Of a stretch of DNA of 64,000 nucleotides, positions 11,065 through 24,052 are shown in pieces (the stretch's first letter is position 1; every line of letters starts with the position of its first letter). The position numbers and the translations under genes were made by a program. The notes under the pieces were generated by a model that saw nothing but the letters and a program-made list of their open reading frames with translations, was not told the origin of the DNA and did no database searches. The stretch comes from Paracyclopina nana (lineage: Eukaryota; Arthropoda; Copepoda; Cyclopoida; Cyclopettidae). The stretch spans positions 8,246,001-8,310,000 of the forward strand of contig JAGUCH010000004.1 of the NCBI GenBank assembly GCA_019096065.1, given 5' to 3'.

Positions 11065-12969
11065 ATGAATTTCCATCTATGCTGTTTTCATCTCTTGGCC
11101 AAAAACAGAAAGAAAATTGAGGCTGTCACCCGTTTTGAGGAAGGACATTCCCAGGAAGTAATTCAGGCTGAAAACATCTTAATACAAGAGCAGCCATTGC
11201 CCACAAAAATTGACAGAGTGAAAGTAACTGAAAGTAGCCTGACACGACTTGATACACAAGTGCCTGATAATTCATCATTGAGCAGAGATTATACTGCTAA
11301 GAGAAGATTTACCCTACCAGTGAGGCATAATACAAACATTACAACCCTATTAAACAAAACATTTAGGGCACTTTTTCCATGCAGTTTAGCAATTTATGTT
11401 CTCTATCTGCTCCAGATAAATAATCGTTACAACTAATGATGATAGTATTTTGTAAGCAAAATTGCCCAAGTGATATCAGGCTTTCCTTGCAAAACCTGTA
11501 ATTTCAAGGCTAAAGCTCTCATACGCTCTGTTTTTTGCAGTCTTTTGATGAGATCAGAAGAGGCTCAAAAATTGGCCCTTTCATTGAGCCAGACACTAGC
11601 TTCAACTACAGCTCAGTTTGGCCCTTATGGCCCAAGGACATAAGGACAGGCACAACCCTGCCTTTCTACCTGTCTGACCCTGAGGAGATTGCCACTTCTG
11701 ATGATGATGATGATGATGTTGTAGTGTCCAAATTTGGAGAAACTTCCAATCCTATCAATGATGACTTTGATGAGATCATTGTTAAGACCAGAAGGTCCAA
11801 CAGTGAGGCTCATATCCAGTTTGCTAGGCCTTTAACTGGTCATCCCAGAAGAAGGACCATAATTGGCTTTGGCACAGCCCCTGATTCCCCTAGAATTGTC
11901 ATCAGCCCAGACAATGATAAAGACGAAGAGTCAGATCAAGCTGTCATCCAGGATGACTCTAGAACTTCGCCCATTTTCCAAGCTTATGGATCGCTTCCAT
12001 CTGATGTGGATTCCTACTTGAGATTCTCCAGCCATTTTCAACAGGTACAATAACTTAACTGGCACCACACAACTCCATCATGCTCTGTTTCAGGAGAAAA
12101 ATGAAGTAGTGGAGACTTTACCACCCAAAAATAGACTTGATGATGACTTGGCAAGAATGCACGCAGAGAAATTCAAGTCCAAAATTGCTTGGATCCACCA
12201 CAACAGGCAACCAGATGAGCCCAATGAGGATGCCATCAGACTTGAAGAGGAGGATGGCATCATTTTCATTGACAGCCAAGGTGATTGATTTTATCATTCA
12301 TTTAACAAGTAAATACATTTATTGATGTCACAGGCAAGCATGACTCTATGTTTGACTTTAGCCCTGAAGTCCAATTCAAAACTAGTGACATTGAAGTAGA
12401 TGATGATAACAACAATCTCAGTCTGCACAGCTCCTTGATATCAAGCACAATTGGCAGCAGAAAGTCCAGTCTGGAGAGTGCCACCAATTTGTTAGTCAAC
12501 AAGGCAATCATGACAATCCTGGATGACCAACCACCATTGTAAGTTGATTAGCCCATTTAAACACAATTGCTTGCTCATAGATTATCTATCATCATTTTGC
12601 AGGGTAGAAGAAATTGTCAAGACAAATGGAAGAGAAAGACCCTCAACTGCCATTCCTTTGATATGCATTGACTTTGCTGATGATCATGATGTCCATGCTG
12701 AGGCAAACAGAATCCCAAAGATCAACCATGAACTGGACAAAAAGGCCACAAGAAGGCATAACAGTTGCCCATCTAGCTTCTTGACTGTTCCAACAGATTC
12801 CATGCATTCATCCAAGAGGAAGCAGGAAGCCATGAGACCAATTTTACCTAGAAGAGACTTTGCCTTCAGGGAAATTGGTGTCAGCAACATCATCAACACA
12901 ATTGAAAAGAGAAAAATCAAGCAGAAACGTAGATCCAAGAGAAGAAGAGATGCTTTCTTCTTGTACTAA
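11065..12969 (+). CDS. Unrecognised acidic/serine-rich protein
   Basis: Five exons with GT-AG borders and continuous phase (11065-11319, 11541-12044, 12094-12280, 12334-12538, 12603-12969) give 505 residues. I do not recognise a domain. Visible features are a WPLWPKDIRTGTTLPFYL segment, a run of six aspartates encoded by a GAT repeat near 11700, several RRx(S/N)-type basic sites, and a C terminus rich in Lys/Arg (KRKIKQKRRSKRRRDAFF) that could be a nuclear localisation signal. There is no signal peptide and no membrane segment. The 5' end is uncertain: the ATG at 11065 is the first in frame, but an acceptor-like CAG lies at about 11105, so the true gene may have more exons upstream. A poly(A) signal overlaps the stop codon. 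Confidence 0.7.
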
Positions 12970-13315
12970 TAAAATTATTGCTTGATCAGAATGCATAGTA
13001 CTTGGCTACCAAACCCACACATCCAAGATCAAATTGGCCATGATGATGAGCATGACATTATTTCCCTGTCTTTCATCTTCAGTCACTGAAGGAAATGAAA
13101 CAGACATCATTGAAGGAAGTTACTTCATTGCTAAGATGAAAAAAATTCAATTTCTTTCTTTGTGTACAGTCCAAGCAAACATTTACACTAACAGTTCAGG
13201 TACTAACAGCACACTGAGTAATTACACAGTGAGCACTGAGAGGCAGCAAGGCAACAGCAGCAGCTGAAACTTGTGAGGCAGCAACAACAGCTGACATCAG
13301 TAATTTCACTACTAA
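12970..13315 (+). other. Intergenic sequence / 5' UTR of the BTB gene
   Basis: This stretch holds a likely CAG/CAA-rich 5' untranslated leader just before the BTB start codon. No gene was seen. Confidence 0.45.
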
Positions 13316-15055
13316 ATGGCAACAACAATGGCTAAAACTGAGTCAAACTCAGCAACGGCAGAAGCTGAGACTCCTGATTCAAATGGGATGATAAGGAAGC
13401 CATTGGATTGGCAGACCAACAAGCAAACCTTAGGAGAGCGAAGTCAATACCTGTTAGAAACTGGAATTTGGTCAGATTGCACTTTTGTTGTTGGCTTGCA
13501 ACCTCATGTCAAAGTATGAATTGACATGAAATGTGACAAATGTAGAAGCTGAAATGTCTCCCTTAGGTTTTCAGGTGTCATAGGATGTTCTTGGCAATGG
13601 CCTCACCAGTGTTTGAGGCCATGTTTTATGGAGGCTTGGCAGAGAGCTCCAATGGAAACAATGAGATAAAAATCCTGGATGTCCAACCAGATGCTTTTTA
13701 TGTTATGCTTCAGTAAGCAAACCAACTTTTTTTTAAGAACCTTGAAAAACACATAAATGCTTTGACAGGTACATCTACACTGACCGTATTAATTTAAACT
13801 CTTTTGAGTTGGCTTGTGATATCTGCTATGCAGCCAAAAAGTACATGTTACCAACTTTGGTTGAGGAGTGCACCAAGTACCTGTGGAGGGACTTGTACCC
13901 AAGAAATGCTTGCAGGGCCTATGAATTTGCCAAGCTCTTTGAGGAGCCCATCCTCATGGAGAAGAGCTTACAGGTAAAATGCTTCATCAACTACTATAGT
14001 AAATTAGCAAATCACTGCAATGAGTGCTTTTTTTAAAGATGATCTTAAACCAATCAAGAGAAATACTTACTGAAGGCACCTTTGAAGATGTCGAACACTC
14101 CACACTGTGCATTGTGCTGAGTCAACCCATGATCAACACTGATGAGGCCAGCCTCTTTGAAGCCATGGTCAGATGGAGTGTCAAAGAGTGTGAAAGGAGA
14201 TCTTCAGACCCTGTCCAGGCGGACAGGCAAAGACAAGTGTTGGGAGAGGCTCTCTTCCTGATTCGGTACTTGTCCTTTCCTCCCGCTGAGTTTGCCTCTG
14301 GACCTGCCAAGTCTGGATTGCTTACACAGCAAGAAGCCTTTGCCATCCTGATGAACATTTCTTCGCCTGGATCCTGGGATTTGCCGGAATACATCAGCAA
14401 GGAGAGACTGCCCAGACAAGTACCGATGGACATGGTGCCAATGCTGACATCGGGGCCAGCAGATGTGGATGTCACCATCAGGTTTTGGTGCCACAGAGCT
14501 ATGATGCAAGAGCCCCATTGCTTGAACACTTCCATCCTGGATTGCTCAGTGACCTTCACGGTGGACAAAGACATTTGCATTCATGGCATTGAAGTTCCTA
14601 GCCAAGTCACTGAGGCCCCTGAGAACGTTGAGCTTCCAATGCTGCAAAATTTGGCAGTGCAAGCTGCCAACCAACCCAATAACAATAGCAATAACGAGTA
14701 CAATGAGCTACTTTATGCTCACCTCCTGGATGCTGATGGACATAGGCTGACCTACACACATTTCACCGCCAAGGTAAATAGCAGCAAAACTCCTGAAGGC
14801 TCCATGATGATGAGCATTTTTCAACTGTAGGTGGAGAGAAATACCATGATTGAGATTGAGTTCAATCGGTCTGTGTACGTGAAGGCCAACAAGGTGTACC
14901 GCATTGGGATGGTCTTGAACAAGGTTGGCTGGTATCCAATGGGTGTATGCACTCGTCGGGTCAACTGTGAAAACTGCTTCTTCACTTTCTGTGTGGGACA
15001 GCCCACTGACACACTCAGGGACGGGCTAATCCGCTCCATTGTCTTCTCAAAATGA
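13316..15055 (+). CDS. BTB-BACK-PHR domain protein (BTBD3/BTBD6 type)
   Basis: Five exons (13316-13513, 13567-13712, 13769-13973, 14039-14773, 14831-15055) encode 502 residues. The N-terminal BTB domain reads SDCTFVVGLQPHVKVFRCHR then MFLAMASPVFEAMFYGGLAE. A BACK-like helical region follows (AYEFAKLFEEPILMEKSLQM), and the last 200 residues form a PHR domain (CSVTFTVDKDICIHGIEV and VGWYPMGVCTRRVNC). By family knowledge these proteins are substrate adaptors for Cullin-3 ubiquitin ligases and act in neuronal development. Length and domain order fit BTBD3/BTBD6. A short insert of Asn repeats (QPNNNSNNEYNE) breaks the PHR domain and probably forms a loop. Confidence 0.92.
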
Positions 15056-15185
15056 TAGGCTTTAAAGTTGTCATCCATCTTACAAATCTGCAATATCCTT
15101 CAAAACTGATCATCTTCCACAAAAACATATAGTTTTAAAAGCCAACTCACGTTTTATTTCTTAAAAGCTTTTTTGGGGATAAAAT

Positions 15186-15578
15186 CTACATATGATGATT
15201 TTGAGGCTGATCAGGATTGGCCTCAATGGGACTTTTCACCACTCCTTCTTCTTTTGCCTTCTTTGGAGGACAAATTGAGCAAACAATCTTGCTGCACACT
15301 TTATACATCATGATGTAGAGGATCCAGAAGAAAATGCCTCCGATAACTCCAACAATGAACGATGGAATGAAGAAGTGGATTTTGAGCGCCACATGTTGTA
15401 TGAAGGAGTTTCTGGCATCCCAAGGCTCGGGATCATGGATGTGGTACATGTCATCTTCAATAGGCGAAGGCTGCGGCAACAAGGCCTTGGATCCAACTCC
15501 CAATAGGAAATCCTCAAAAGTCTCCCCATATCCGTTTTCCTCTTGAAAAAGGCTGGCAAATTTGGGATTCCCGCTCAT
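15186..15578 (-). CDS. Small single-pass membrane protein, unrecognised
   Basis: A single exon encodes 130 residues from the ATG at 15578; the frame opens earlier only at a TTG. The first 75 residues are acidic and polar. One long hydrophobic segment (FFIPSFIVGVIGGIFFWILY) is followed by a cluster of cysteines and lysines (CSKIVCSICPPKKAKEE), which suggests a type I or tail-anchored topology with a possible palmitoylated juxtamembrane region. I do not recognise a family. It is tail to tail with the BTB gene and head to head with BLTP2, with only about 220 bp in between, so the two may share a promoter. Confidence 0.7.
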   Translation of the reverse strand: MSGNPKFASLFQEENGYGETFEDFLLGVGSKALLPQPSPIEDDMYHIHDPEPWDARNSFIQHVALKIHFFIPSFIVGVIGGIFFWILYIMMYKVCSKIVCSICPPKKAKEEGVVKSPIEANPDQPQNHHM

Positions 15579-15797
15579 GACGACGAAAGTTGCGAGATAA
15601 ATAAGGATCAATGATGAATACTGAGATCAAAGCTAGAATTCCGGATTCGTGAGATTTCCGCGGATTTGGTTTGAAAATAAAAACAGCTGCACGCCTACAA
15701 CAGCATAAATCAGCAGACGCGATCATTATATGAGATTGGTTTCAAAACAAACGTCAAAGAATTCGCGAAATGGAGTGGCGTTAGTAAGGAAAGAGGA

Positions 15798-18700
15798 ATG
15801 CTCCACTCAATCGTCACGCTGGCCTTGATTGGCCTTGCCATCTACATTTTCTTCGCTTTTGGCCTTCCCAAAGCTGTCAGCCTCTATGCCAGCCGCATTT
15901 TCAAGGCCGAGGTCGCCATCGGCCAAATTGACTTTGTCCGCCGGGAGATGCGAAAAATCCGCTTCAAGCGGAAAAATGTCAACGTCTGCGTGCAAAGTGT
16001 GAAGCTGACGACCAACTTTTTCTCCGAGTCTTGCTCAAGTTTGCTGACGCTGAAAATTGTCGGATTGGAGGCCAAAATTGTGCAGGAGCTGGGGAAAAAT
16101 GAAGACGTGCAGCAGCCGAATGGCCTTCAAAAAATCGCGTCCTACCTCGCCTACATTAAGTTTTTGGTCACCTTCAGCTTCGAGAATGTATACGTCTACT
16201 TTGAAATGGCCAACCGCTGCCAGTTTGCCACCATGAACTTGTCCAAGGCCGAGTTGTATCCTGAGTCGACGAGGTCAGGATTTTTGAACGTGATCGCTGA
16301 CATTGAGGGCGGCGATGTCCAAGGTCCAGACATGGCTTTTGGATCGATTCAAGACACCAAAATCATCGGCGTTTTTAGCCTAGCTTTAGCACCCAACACG
16401 AGTCCTCAGCTTGAGCATGTTACAGTTAATGCCGCTAATTTCAAATCCAATGTTCCGCTCATGCTGCTAAAGCAAAAATCATCCACGCCTAATAATCATT
16501 CGTCACTCATGTCCAAGATGTCGTTACCAAATATTTCCCTTGCAATTGAAGAAGTGGAAATGTCCCTGTCCTGTGATAAACTGTCATTGGCCTCGACCTG
16601 GACCAAGGTGAGGTTCGACCACTACAAAGCTGAAAACAAGTCCGAGTTTGTTGCTGCCGAGATCTTCATCAGGGATGACAAGGAAACGGCCAACTTTGTC
16701 ATCCAGGAGATCAAATTGAACATGAGCAGCAAAGATGTGCTTGCCACTTGGGCTCACGTTTCAGTGCAGGCCTCTGTCGAAACGTTGGATGGACTATTCG
16801 ACATGAAAGACAAGTATCTGGAGACATTCCAAAAGTGCCGAAAGGCGAGTTCGAGGCTTGTCGTGATTGAGGACTCGACATTGATCTTCGAAATCGATTC
16901 GGGAACGTTGGAGTCCACCAAATGCAACTTGGCCCTACATACTCAGCAGGTGATCTCCAAAGTAGGATCTCAGGCTGGAGCTGCTGGAAATAACTTCTAC
17001 CTGGACAACTTCCACTTTGACTTGGACAAGGAGCAAAATGAGATTGCTGCCACTGTGGCCAACATAGGCATGGCTTTGTGTGCCCAAAGTCTGGCCATCA
17101 TTTTCGACTGGACTGCCAATATCTTGAGCAGGACAAGCTCCAATCATGGTCAGAGCAAAAAAGCACCTCCCTCCAGCCTCAAGTGGAGCTTGAGAACTCA
17201 GTCGGTCCAAATCGATTTCGGCCTCGAGAACAATTTGTCGTGTCAGCTCTTGATAGAGAGTTCCAAGTCCAAAGGCCAAGGACCATTGAAAGGCATTGGT
17301 TGCAAAGGCCTTTCTCTAGTCCTTAAAGAGCCAAATGGCAAGGAGGAAACGAGTATATTCCAAGTGAGTCTTTTAAATTTCGAATAATGCTGATCAATTC
17401 GAATTGGTCTTCTCCTACTTCCAAAATGTACTTGCATCATCAGTATTTCGGTTGCCAAATCGTTATAGTCGTTTCTCGTGTTGAGCCTCAATTTATCCAA
17501 AGCTTTATTTTATTACTCTTTTTCTAGATCATAGATGTGTCCTTGACACAAGACTCGTCACTGAAAGAAGCTCTCATAAAATTTCCCAATCCTCTCTTGA
17601 TCAATTGGAGTCCACTGGCACATCGAGTTTTGTATGACATCAACGCAACCTTCCAGAACCTCTGGATCAACTCCTTGCTCAGACTGATGACGATGGCCAA
17701 GAAAAAAGGCATGAGCACTACCAGGATCCTTTTGCAAAAAGGACTTGACTTGAAGATGAGGCTCCAGAACCACTCCATTGGCATTACCTTGGCCAGCTTT
17801 GACATGCGGAAAGTCGGGGACGAGTTCAAGCTTCAGATTCCTGAAGTTATCATGGATGTGATTGGCCAATGTGACAATTTGCTCAAACTGGACAATCTGG
17901 TTGTGCAAAAGTCATTAAGGAATCCATTGGCTGCCAAGTTTAGGACTGACATTGACGGTCTGGTGGACAAGGACAACACTGCCATTGTCTTGTCTTTGGC
18001 CAGTCTGGAGTTCAACTTTCCCCATGAGATGGATGTACATGATGTCATCTCGAATGAGCTTGTGGCTGTGGTGAAATGGCTGAGGATCATGCATGGACTC
18101 ACCCAGACCAACTTTGACAATGTCCATCCAGATCTTTTGATTTTCATCCGGAAAGTCAACATAGAATTCCAAGATGATCCATTCGAAGTTTGCCTTCGTG
18201 ACAACTTTGAGCTTCTCGAGGACGAACATAAGGAGTCTATCAAGCGTTTCGAGTGCTTGGACAACAAAATCGAAGAGCTGAAGAAAACCCATCCAATGTT
18301 GCAAACTGGCAAAGTGGAGGAGCTCTTCTCTAACCTCAAGAAGAAGAATGCAGATATTTATGTGAAAAGGGCCAAAATGATGCGTCAAAATGTGGCCAAG
18401 AGGACAAGACTGCTCTCATTTAACCTGTCTTCCATGGAATTCCTCATTTTCTCTGACAGATCCATGACAGGATACAACACTGCAGTCGACTTCATCCAGG
18501 TGCGAGAATTGGCCCTATTTCAATTTCATACTTAAAATTTTCGTGATTTTTTTCTTCAGGCTGTCGATCCAGATAGTCCTTGGCCAGAAGACATAGAATT
18601 CATATCGGCCTTGTACAAATGGGTGCGATTCGAGTGCAAGTCTGCATCCACTTACCTGAGGGACTACCCCCAGCACCTTACTGATGCCAAGCACCTGCTT

Positions 18701-21700
18701 TTCTGGGGAAAGGTGGCATTTGCTGAAGAGGTTCCAGCTGACAGGGCCATACGCACTCAGATGATCAACCAGGGCCGGCCATATTATCCTGACTTTGCAC
18801 TGGACCGCAGTCTGCTCACCTACAAGCTCTACCATGACCTGGCCTTAGACATGGACTTTGCCAGCTTTGCCCATGGACCATGCTGGGAGCCCACCCTTTC
18901 TCAGTTCTCCATTGCTTTATCATATGTGTCAGGTATGCATAAAGCCATGGTCTGATTTAGCTTAAAATAAGTTTCTTCTGCTGAGCAGTTTTCCTCTGCT
19001 GAGCAGTTTTTCTCTGCTGAGCAGTTTTCCTCTGCTGGGCAGTTTTCCTCTGCTGAGCAGTTTTTCTCTGCTGAGCAGTTTTCCTCTGCTGAGCAGTTTT
19101 CCTCTGCTGAGCAGTTTTCCTCTGCTGAGCAGTTTTCAGCTGAGTTGCTTACATTTCAGGAAAATCAAAAGATGCTTCTCCGCCTTTAGCGTGGTGGGAC
19201 AAGTTCCGGCTGTTGACCCATGGGCGGCTGCTGGTGTCTCTGAAGACGCTCAAGCTGCAGATGCACACCACACTTGACCCGTACAACACAACAGAAGAGG
19301 TTGAGCTGACCTTTGGCGGGGCCAACTTTGACTGGACCAATGGACAGTTCAAGGTCTTGGCTGATGAGATTGACCTATACGTGAGAACAGCCTCGAAATA
19401 TGATGATTGTCAGCTGTTGCATGTGCCCAATGTGGTCATGATGGTCAAGCTGGATTGGCTGTGTCTGGGCAATCCCAATGACCATCACAGTATTATGCCT
19501 TGTGCGCCTGAGAAGTTGCCAGAATACTCGCACAATGTTCAGCATGACTCATTCAGAGCATTCAGGTACATCAAAGCATCCAGCTAAATTAAATGTAAAT
19601 AAACAGCTGACTTCTATGTCAAAAACAGCTGACTTTTATGTCAATAAACCGCTGACTTTTACGTCAATAAACAGCTGATTTCAGTGTCAATATACAGCTG
19701 ACATAAGGAAATTAAACTACTGCCTTTTTTATCTGTTTCTGCATTTTAAGTTAAATCAAGCTTTTTCTTTATTTGTTTTTGTAGGTCCCAAAATGTCAAT
19801 GTTCATTTGAGCATCGAGACGCGTAAGAGGACCAGCCTGGTTGACCGACCTCGCCTGGAAATGTTCAGCTCCACCATTCGGTGGATGGAAAGCCTCAAGT
19901 GGCTTTTTTCTGGGGCCTCGAGGCCGATCAGGCGTGGTGCTTGCTTCAAAAATTACCAGCCTCCAAAGCAGAGCTTTTTCCGTCACTTCAAACGGTTCCA
20001 GCTGAGCGTCAGCTTACATCAGCTTCAGCTCGACTACTGGACATCAGCATCCATGACCAGGGGCGTGCAGGTCAACGTGGCCAAGACCTTGTCCCTGTCC
20101 TCCGAGTATTCCCTCAAACTTGTCGGCTTCAATGATGGACTCATTCATAGGCCAAGGTCAAACTGGATGATTGAGTATACCAATTGTCAGGTAATTTCTA
20201 TAATTAAGCAGCATGCATCCTTTTTTCAAAGCAATTAGCGAACTAAAACGTATAATCAGCTGGCTAAATTGTTAGTAGCCAGTTGACTGAAATGTAAAAC
20301 GAAATGTAAGCAACCATTTGAATGAAATGTAAAAATTAGCTGACTTATCTTTACAATCAGCTGAATTTATTAACCAGCAATTGATTTACCTCTTTGAATA
20401 GCAGTTTCAGAATGTCTTGTCAACTATATTTGTTCAGTGTGTCAATGCATTTTTTCTGAAAGTAGGCCATAAATACATCTGTTAATTATTGCAGTTGTTT
20501 GTTTGACAGTTGTATTCTGTATTTCTCAGGTTGGAACTTCTGACATCTGGTTCCAGTCCATGACCTCGCTCAGTGGAACGGAGGCCACTGAAGGCCGCCA
20601 TATTGAAAAGTCGTTTTTCTTCAGTGTTGAGGATGTGCAATACAATCGGGATGTGGCTCCCATTTTGCCCACTTATCCCAGCAGTAATGCCACTCACATG
20701 CTCACAGTGGTAAGAAATTCCAAATAGTAGTATTTTCTGCCAAATGGGCAGTAAATGTGGCGTGAGTGTAGTATTTTGTGTGAGCTTGCACTAGCAGTGT
20801 AAGCATTGGCAGCTAAGTTAGCAGGATACACGTGGATCCAGGAAAAACGTGGCATTATGGATACAGATGTGTATTTTGTTGTAGGTTGGTGCCAAGGGAG
20901 CTTGGACGCGCAGTAACCGTGATATGGCCTTCAATTTGTATGATTCGTGGAGGAGGGCCCACATTTTGCGTGATCAAGTCTCCTCTGAAGGCCTCAAAGG
21001 CCTCATGGCCATCAAGTCCACCCTGGCCAACACGAATACCAGCTTGACCAGTCCTGCCTCGCCCACACCCCCATCCTCGGCCTCGATGGCCTCGTCCAAA
21101 AATGGAGAGGGCGAGCTCAGCCTCTCGACCTTCTTGAGCCCTAAGGACTTGACAACAAAGGCCGTGCCCATTGTGTACAGTGAGGACAACAGCTCAGACA
21201 CGAAGAAGGACGATATGGAGGCCATGGCTGCCTGCACTAAGGAGGATGTCATCATTAGGAATTGGCTAATTAGATTCATCAACAGCCAGATGCTGCTTAA
21301 AGGTCAGTGACATAAAGGCCAGTCTCAAGAGGCTTGCCCTCCACAAGTGGCCTTTTATTTGTAGGACGGTTCTACGGACTAGTTGCTTAGTATAATGAGC
21401 TTACATTCTTTTTGCCCCTAAGCCGGCTAAGCAAACAGCTGACACTTGACCCGTGTGCCCGTGAAAATAAATAGTTTGATTCTTTTAGGATCCGAAACGC
21501 AAGGCCATTTGATACTGAGTGCAGCCAAGACTGAAATCCTGTCTCAAATGCACATGCCAGTGTGGAAGGACTCCACTCTGATGTCCAAGAGCTCCTGGTC
21601 AGGCTCCTTGGAGAGCATGCAGTATTTTGCCACTGTCATTCCACAAGACTCCACTGCAGACACTGTGGAAGAGGAGACCATTCTATGGTTGACCAAGGAC

Positions 21701-24009
21701 AAGATTGAGGCCAATGCAGAGACCAAGATCACCGATGACATGGCTGAGCTGGTTGGCAGTGGCCAATCTGTTGGTGGGGTCATCAGTGAGGTGGTTGGTC
21801 CGGCTGAAGTTGGCCCGCAACTCCAGAGGATTGTGTCCAGATGCAAGTGTGAGTTCTACTATGTGGCCTATGGTGAAAGCTCGCTAGAGGAGCTGGCTGA
21901 CCGAATCCCACGGAGGCCAGAGAGCAACCCTTGGAGTAGCAGTGACAAGGACAACTTTGTCAACGCCTTCAGCCTCATCCACCATGACCTGGATGTGTGC
22001 ACCAACAGCCTGCAGTACAGCATGATCCTGGATGTGCTCAACAACCTCATTTTGTACATGGAGCCGAGCTTCAAGAGTCGATCGGAGAACTACATGCGCA
22101 TGAAGTACCAGCTCATGCTGTCCAATGTCGAGGATCAGCGGAAGCCCATTTTTCAGTTGCACACACAAATCAGGCAAATGGTGTGTCATTTGCGGGCAAA
22201 GGAGAAGGCCATCTTCAATCTTCAAAACAATGATGACCAAAGGTGAGAACATATTACTTCTACATATGGTGAAAGCTCCTCTGCTTCGACAACTTTGTCA
22301 GCCTCAATTTCATAATCATGCATGTTATGCAAAATTCTCCCTTTCTTTTTATTGCTCAACTTTGAAGATACGTACCTTTTTTCTGCATACTACAGAAGAG
22401 GGCACGCACATTTTCCCATAGTTTTATTGCCCTCCTGTCCGCAGCTGGAATGTCCACCAGAGGCTAATATTTTTATGGTGATAAGGCTTGATTTCAGGAT
22501 CTCGGTGGAAGTGCAGGAGAAGCTGGAGAAATTGGAGAAGGAAGTGCAAAAGTTGAAGGAGGAGGTGAACGCCAAGAGTGAGGAGTTGGACATCCGTCAG
22601 CGATGCCTGCAAGAGTTCCAAATGATGGCGAGTGACAAGCAGATCCACCACTTGGGCGATGCTTCCAAGCAGGAGCAATTGCGGCGGAAGAGTGAGATTT
22701 TCTTCAGCCGAGCCCATTGGAAGTTGACGGAGACGGATGGCCAGCTGGGCATCGCTGATGCCATCATCACCAATTTCTATTACACCAAAAGCGTGATGAG
22801 GGATGACTCCATCGAGCATCTCTTCGAAATAGGCTATTTGAATGTGAAGAATTGCCTGCCAGGCCAATTGTACGCGGAGGTCATCTATCCAACTGAGCTC
22901 TCCAAAGACGTTCCACTCGACAGGCAGAGGACGCTCCGGGTATTTTGCAGGTAAATGGGAAACGTCCCTTGGGACCCGAGAAGGCCTTTCACTTTATTCA
23001 CGGTTGATTTGGCGCAGGGAGAAGACTCCAGTGGGTGGGATTTCGGTGAAAGCCCATTTCGAGATCAATTTGGTGCCTTTGACGATTGGCATCACTCAAG
23101 CTTTTTACAAGAGGATCATGGCCTTTTGCTTTCCCGAAAAGGCTGCCGATTCATCTGGGACGAGCGGCGCAGCAGAGGAGCAGCAACTCACTTGGGCCAA
23201 GGACCGCAAAAAGGCCAACAAGGCCAAGGATCACAAGAAGGCCAACAAGGCCAACGCGGCCTCCAGCAGCTCCTCCACCAACTTTTACGTGGAATCGCCG
23301 CTCAACAAAGATGACGTGGAGGAAATGAAAGTGCGAGCGCAGCAAAACAAACTGTTTGTATACATCAAGATTCCAGAAGTACCCATTTGTGTCTCCTATA
23401 AGGGCGAAAAGGAGAAAAACAAGATCTTGGACGTGGCCAATTTCAGGCTTCAGGTACTCCATTGCTTTAGTGGCCTTAGCGGCCTAGGAGGAGGATAGGA
23501 CATGCCCATATGTATGCATGTATTCAATTATGTATTCTAATGCTTCTGCACACTCCTCTGTTTCTCAATACAAGTAAAAAGTAGGATAGACGTAGCCGTG
23601 TGCTGCAACTGTCAACACAGCATGGCCTTTGTATGGCCTTCAAGTGAGGAGGGGAAATTGAAAGTCTCCGGCCTTTTACCAATCTGATACATCAATGTGT
23701 ATTACAGTTATGTAAGGCTTTTTTAATTATATGCAGGTGCCCACCATTGAGTACCACAACATGACTTGGACGTGGCTGGACTTGCTCTTGGCAGTGAAGA
23801 GTCGCATCAAGGACTCGTTGCTGTCCCAAGCCATCAAGCAAAAGCTGAGCCTCAAACATCATGCAGTGCAGAGCATCGCAGCCTCGGCCTCAACCACTGA
23901 CATCCATTCAGCTAATGATGACGAGGAGAAAGCCAAACTTCTGCTGGGATCCAGACAAGTCACCACAAGCTACTACAATTACAGGGGCCTCAGCCTCATG
24001 AAAAAGTGA
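15798..24009 (+). CDS. BLTP2: Bridge-like lipid transfer protein 2 (hobbit / KIAA0100 / FMP27 family)
   Basis: Eleven exons (15798-17363, 17528-18499, 18560-18932, 19160-19565, 19785-20190, 20530-20709, 20885-21302, 21489-22242, 22498-22950, 23018-23453, 23737-24009) encode about 2078 residues, near the family size. The N terminus has one membrane anchor (MLHSIVTLALIGLAIYIFF) followed by the repeating beta-groove type sequence. Conserved family blocks include GLGDWS-like sites replaced here by FASFAHGPCWEP, PLAWWDKFRLLTHGRL and SEYSLKLVGF. The C-terminal part has a coiled coil (KLEKLEKEVQKLKEEV) and the conserved EIGYLNVKN segment. By family knowledge it forms a rod that moves lipids at ER-plasma membrane contacts. 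Exon phases join cleanly. Several introns hold tandem repeats. Confidence 0.92.
18978..19139 (+). repeat. 18-bp tandem repeat, about 9 copies, in BLTP2 intron 3
   Basis: The unit is CTGCTGAGCAGTTTTCCT with few changes between copies (one copy has CTGGGCAG, others TTTTTCT). The core CTGCTGAGCAG is a near-perfect palindrome. The array fills most of the intron between exons ending at 18932 and starting at 19160. Confidence 0.95.
19600..19702 (+). repeat. 23-bp tandem repeat, about 4.5 copies, in BLTP2 intron 4
   Basis: The unit is close to AACAGCTGACTTTTATGTCA plus AAT. Copies differ at a few positions, and one has CCGCTGAC. It carries the CAGCTGA motif that recurs across the window. Confidence 0.9.
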
Positions 24010-24052
24010 TATTTTATTGCTGTGATATATTTATGAGTTGATAATGTATTAA

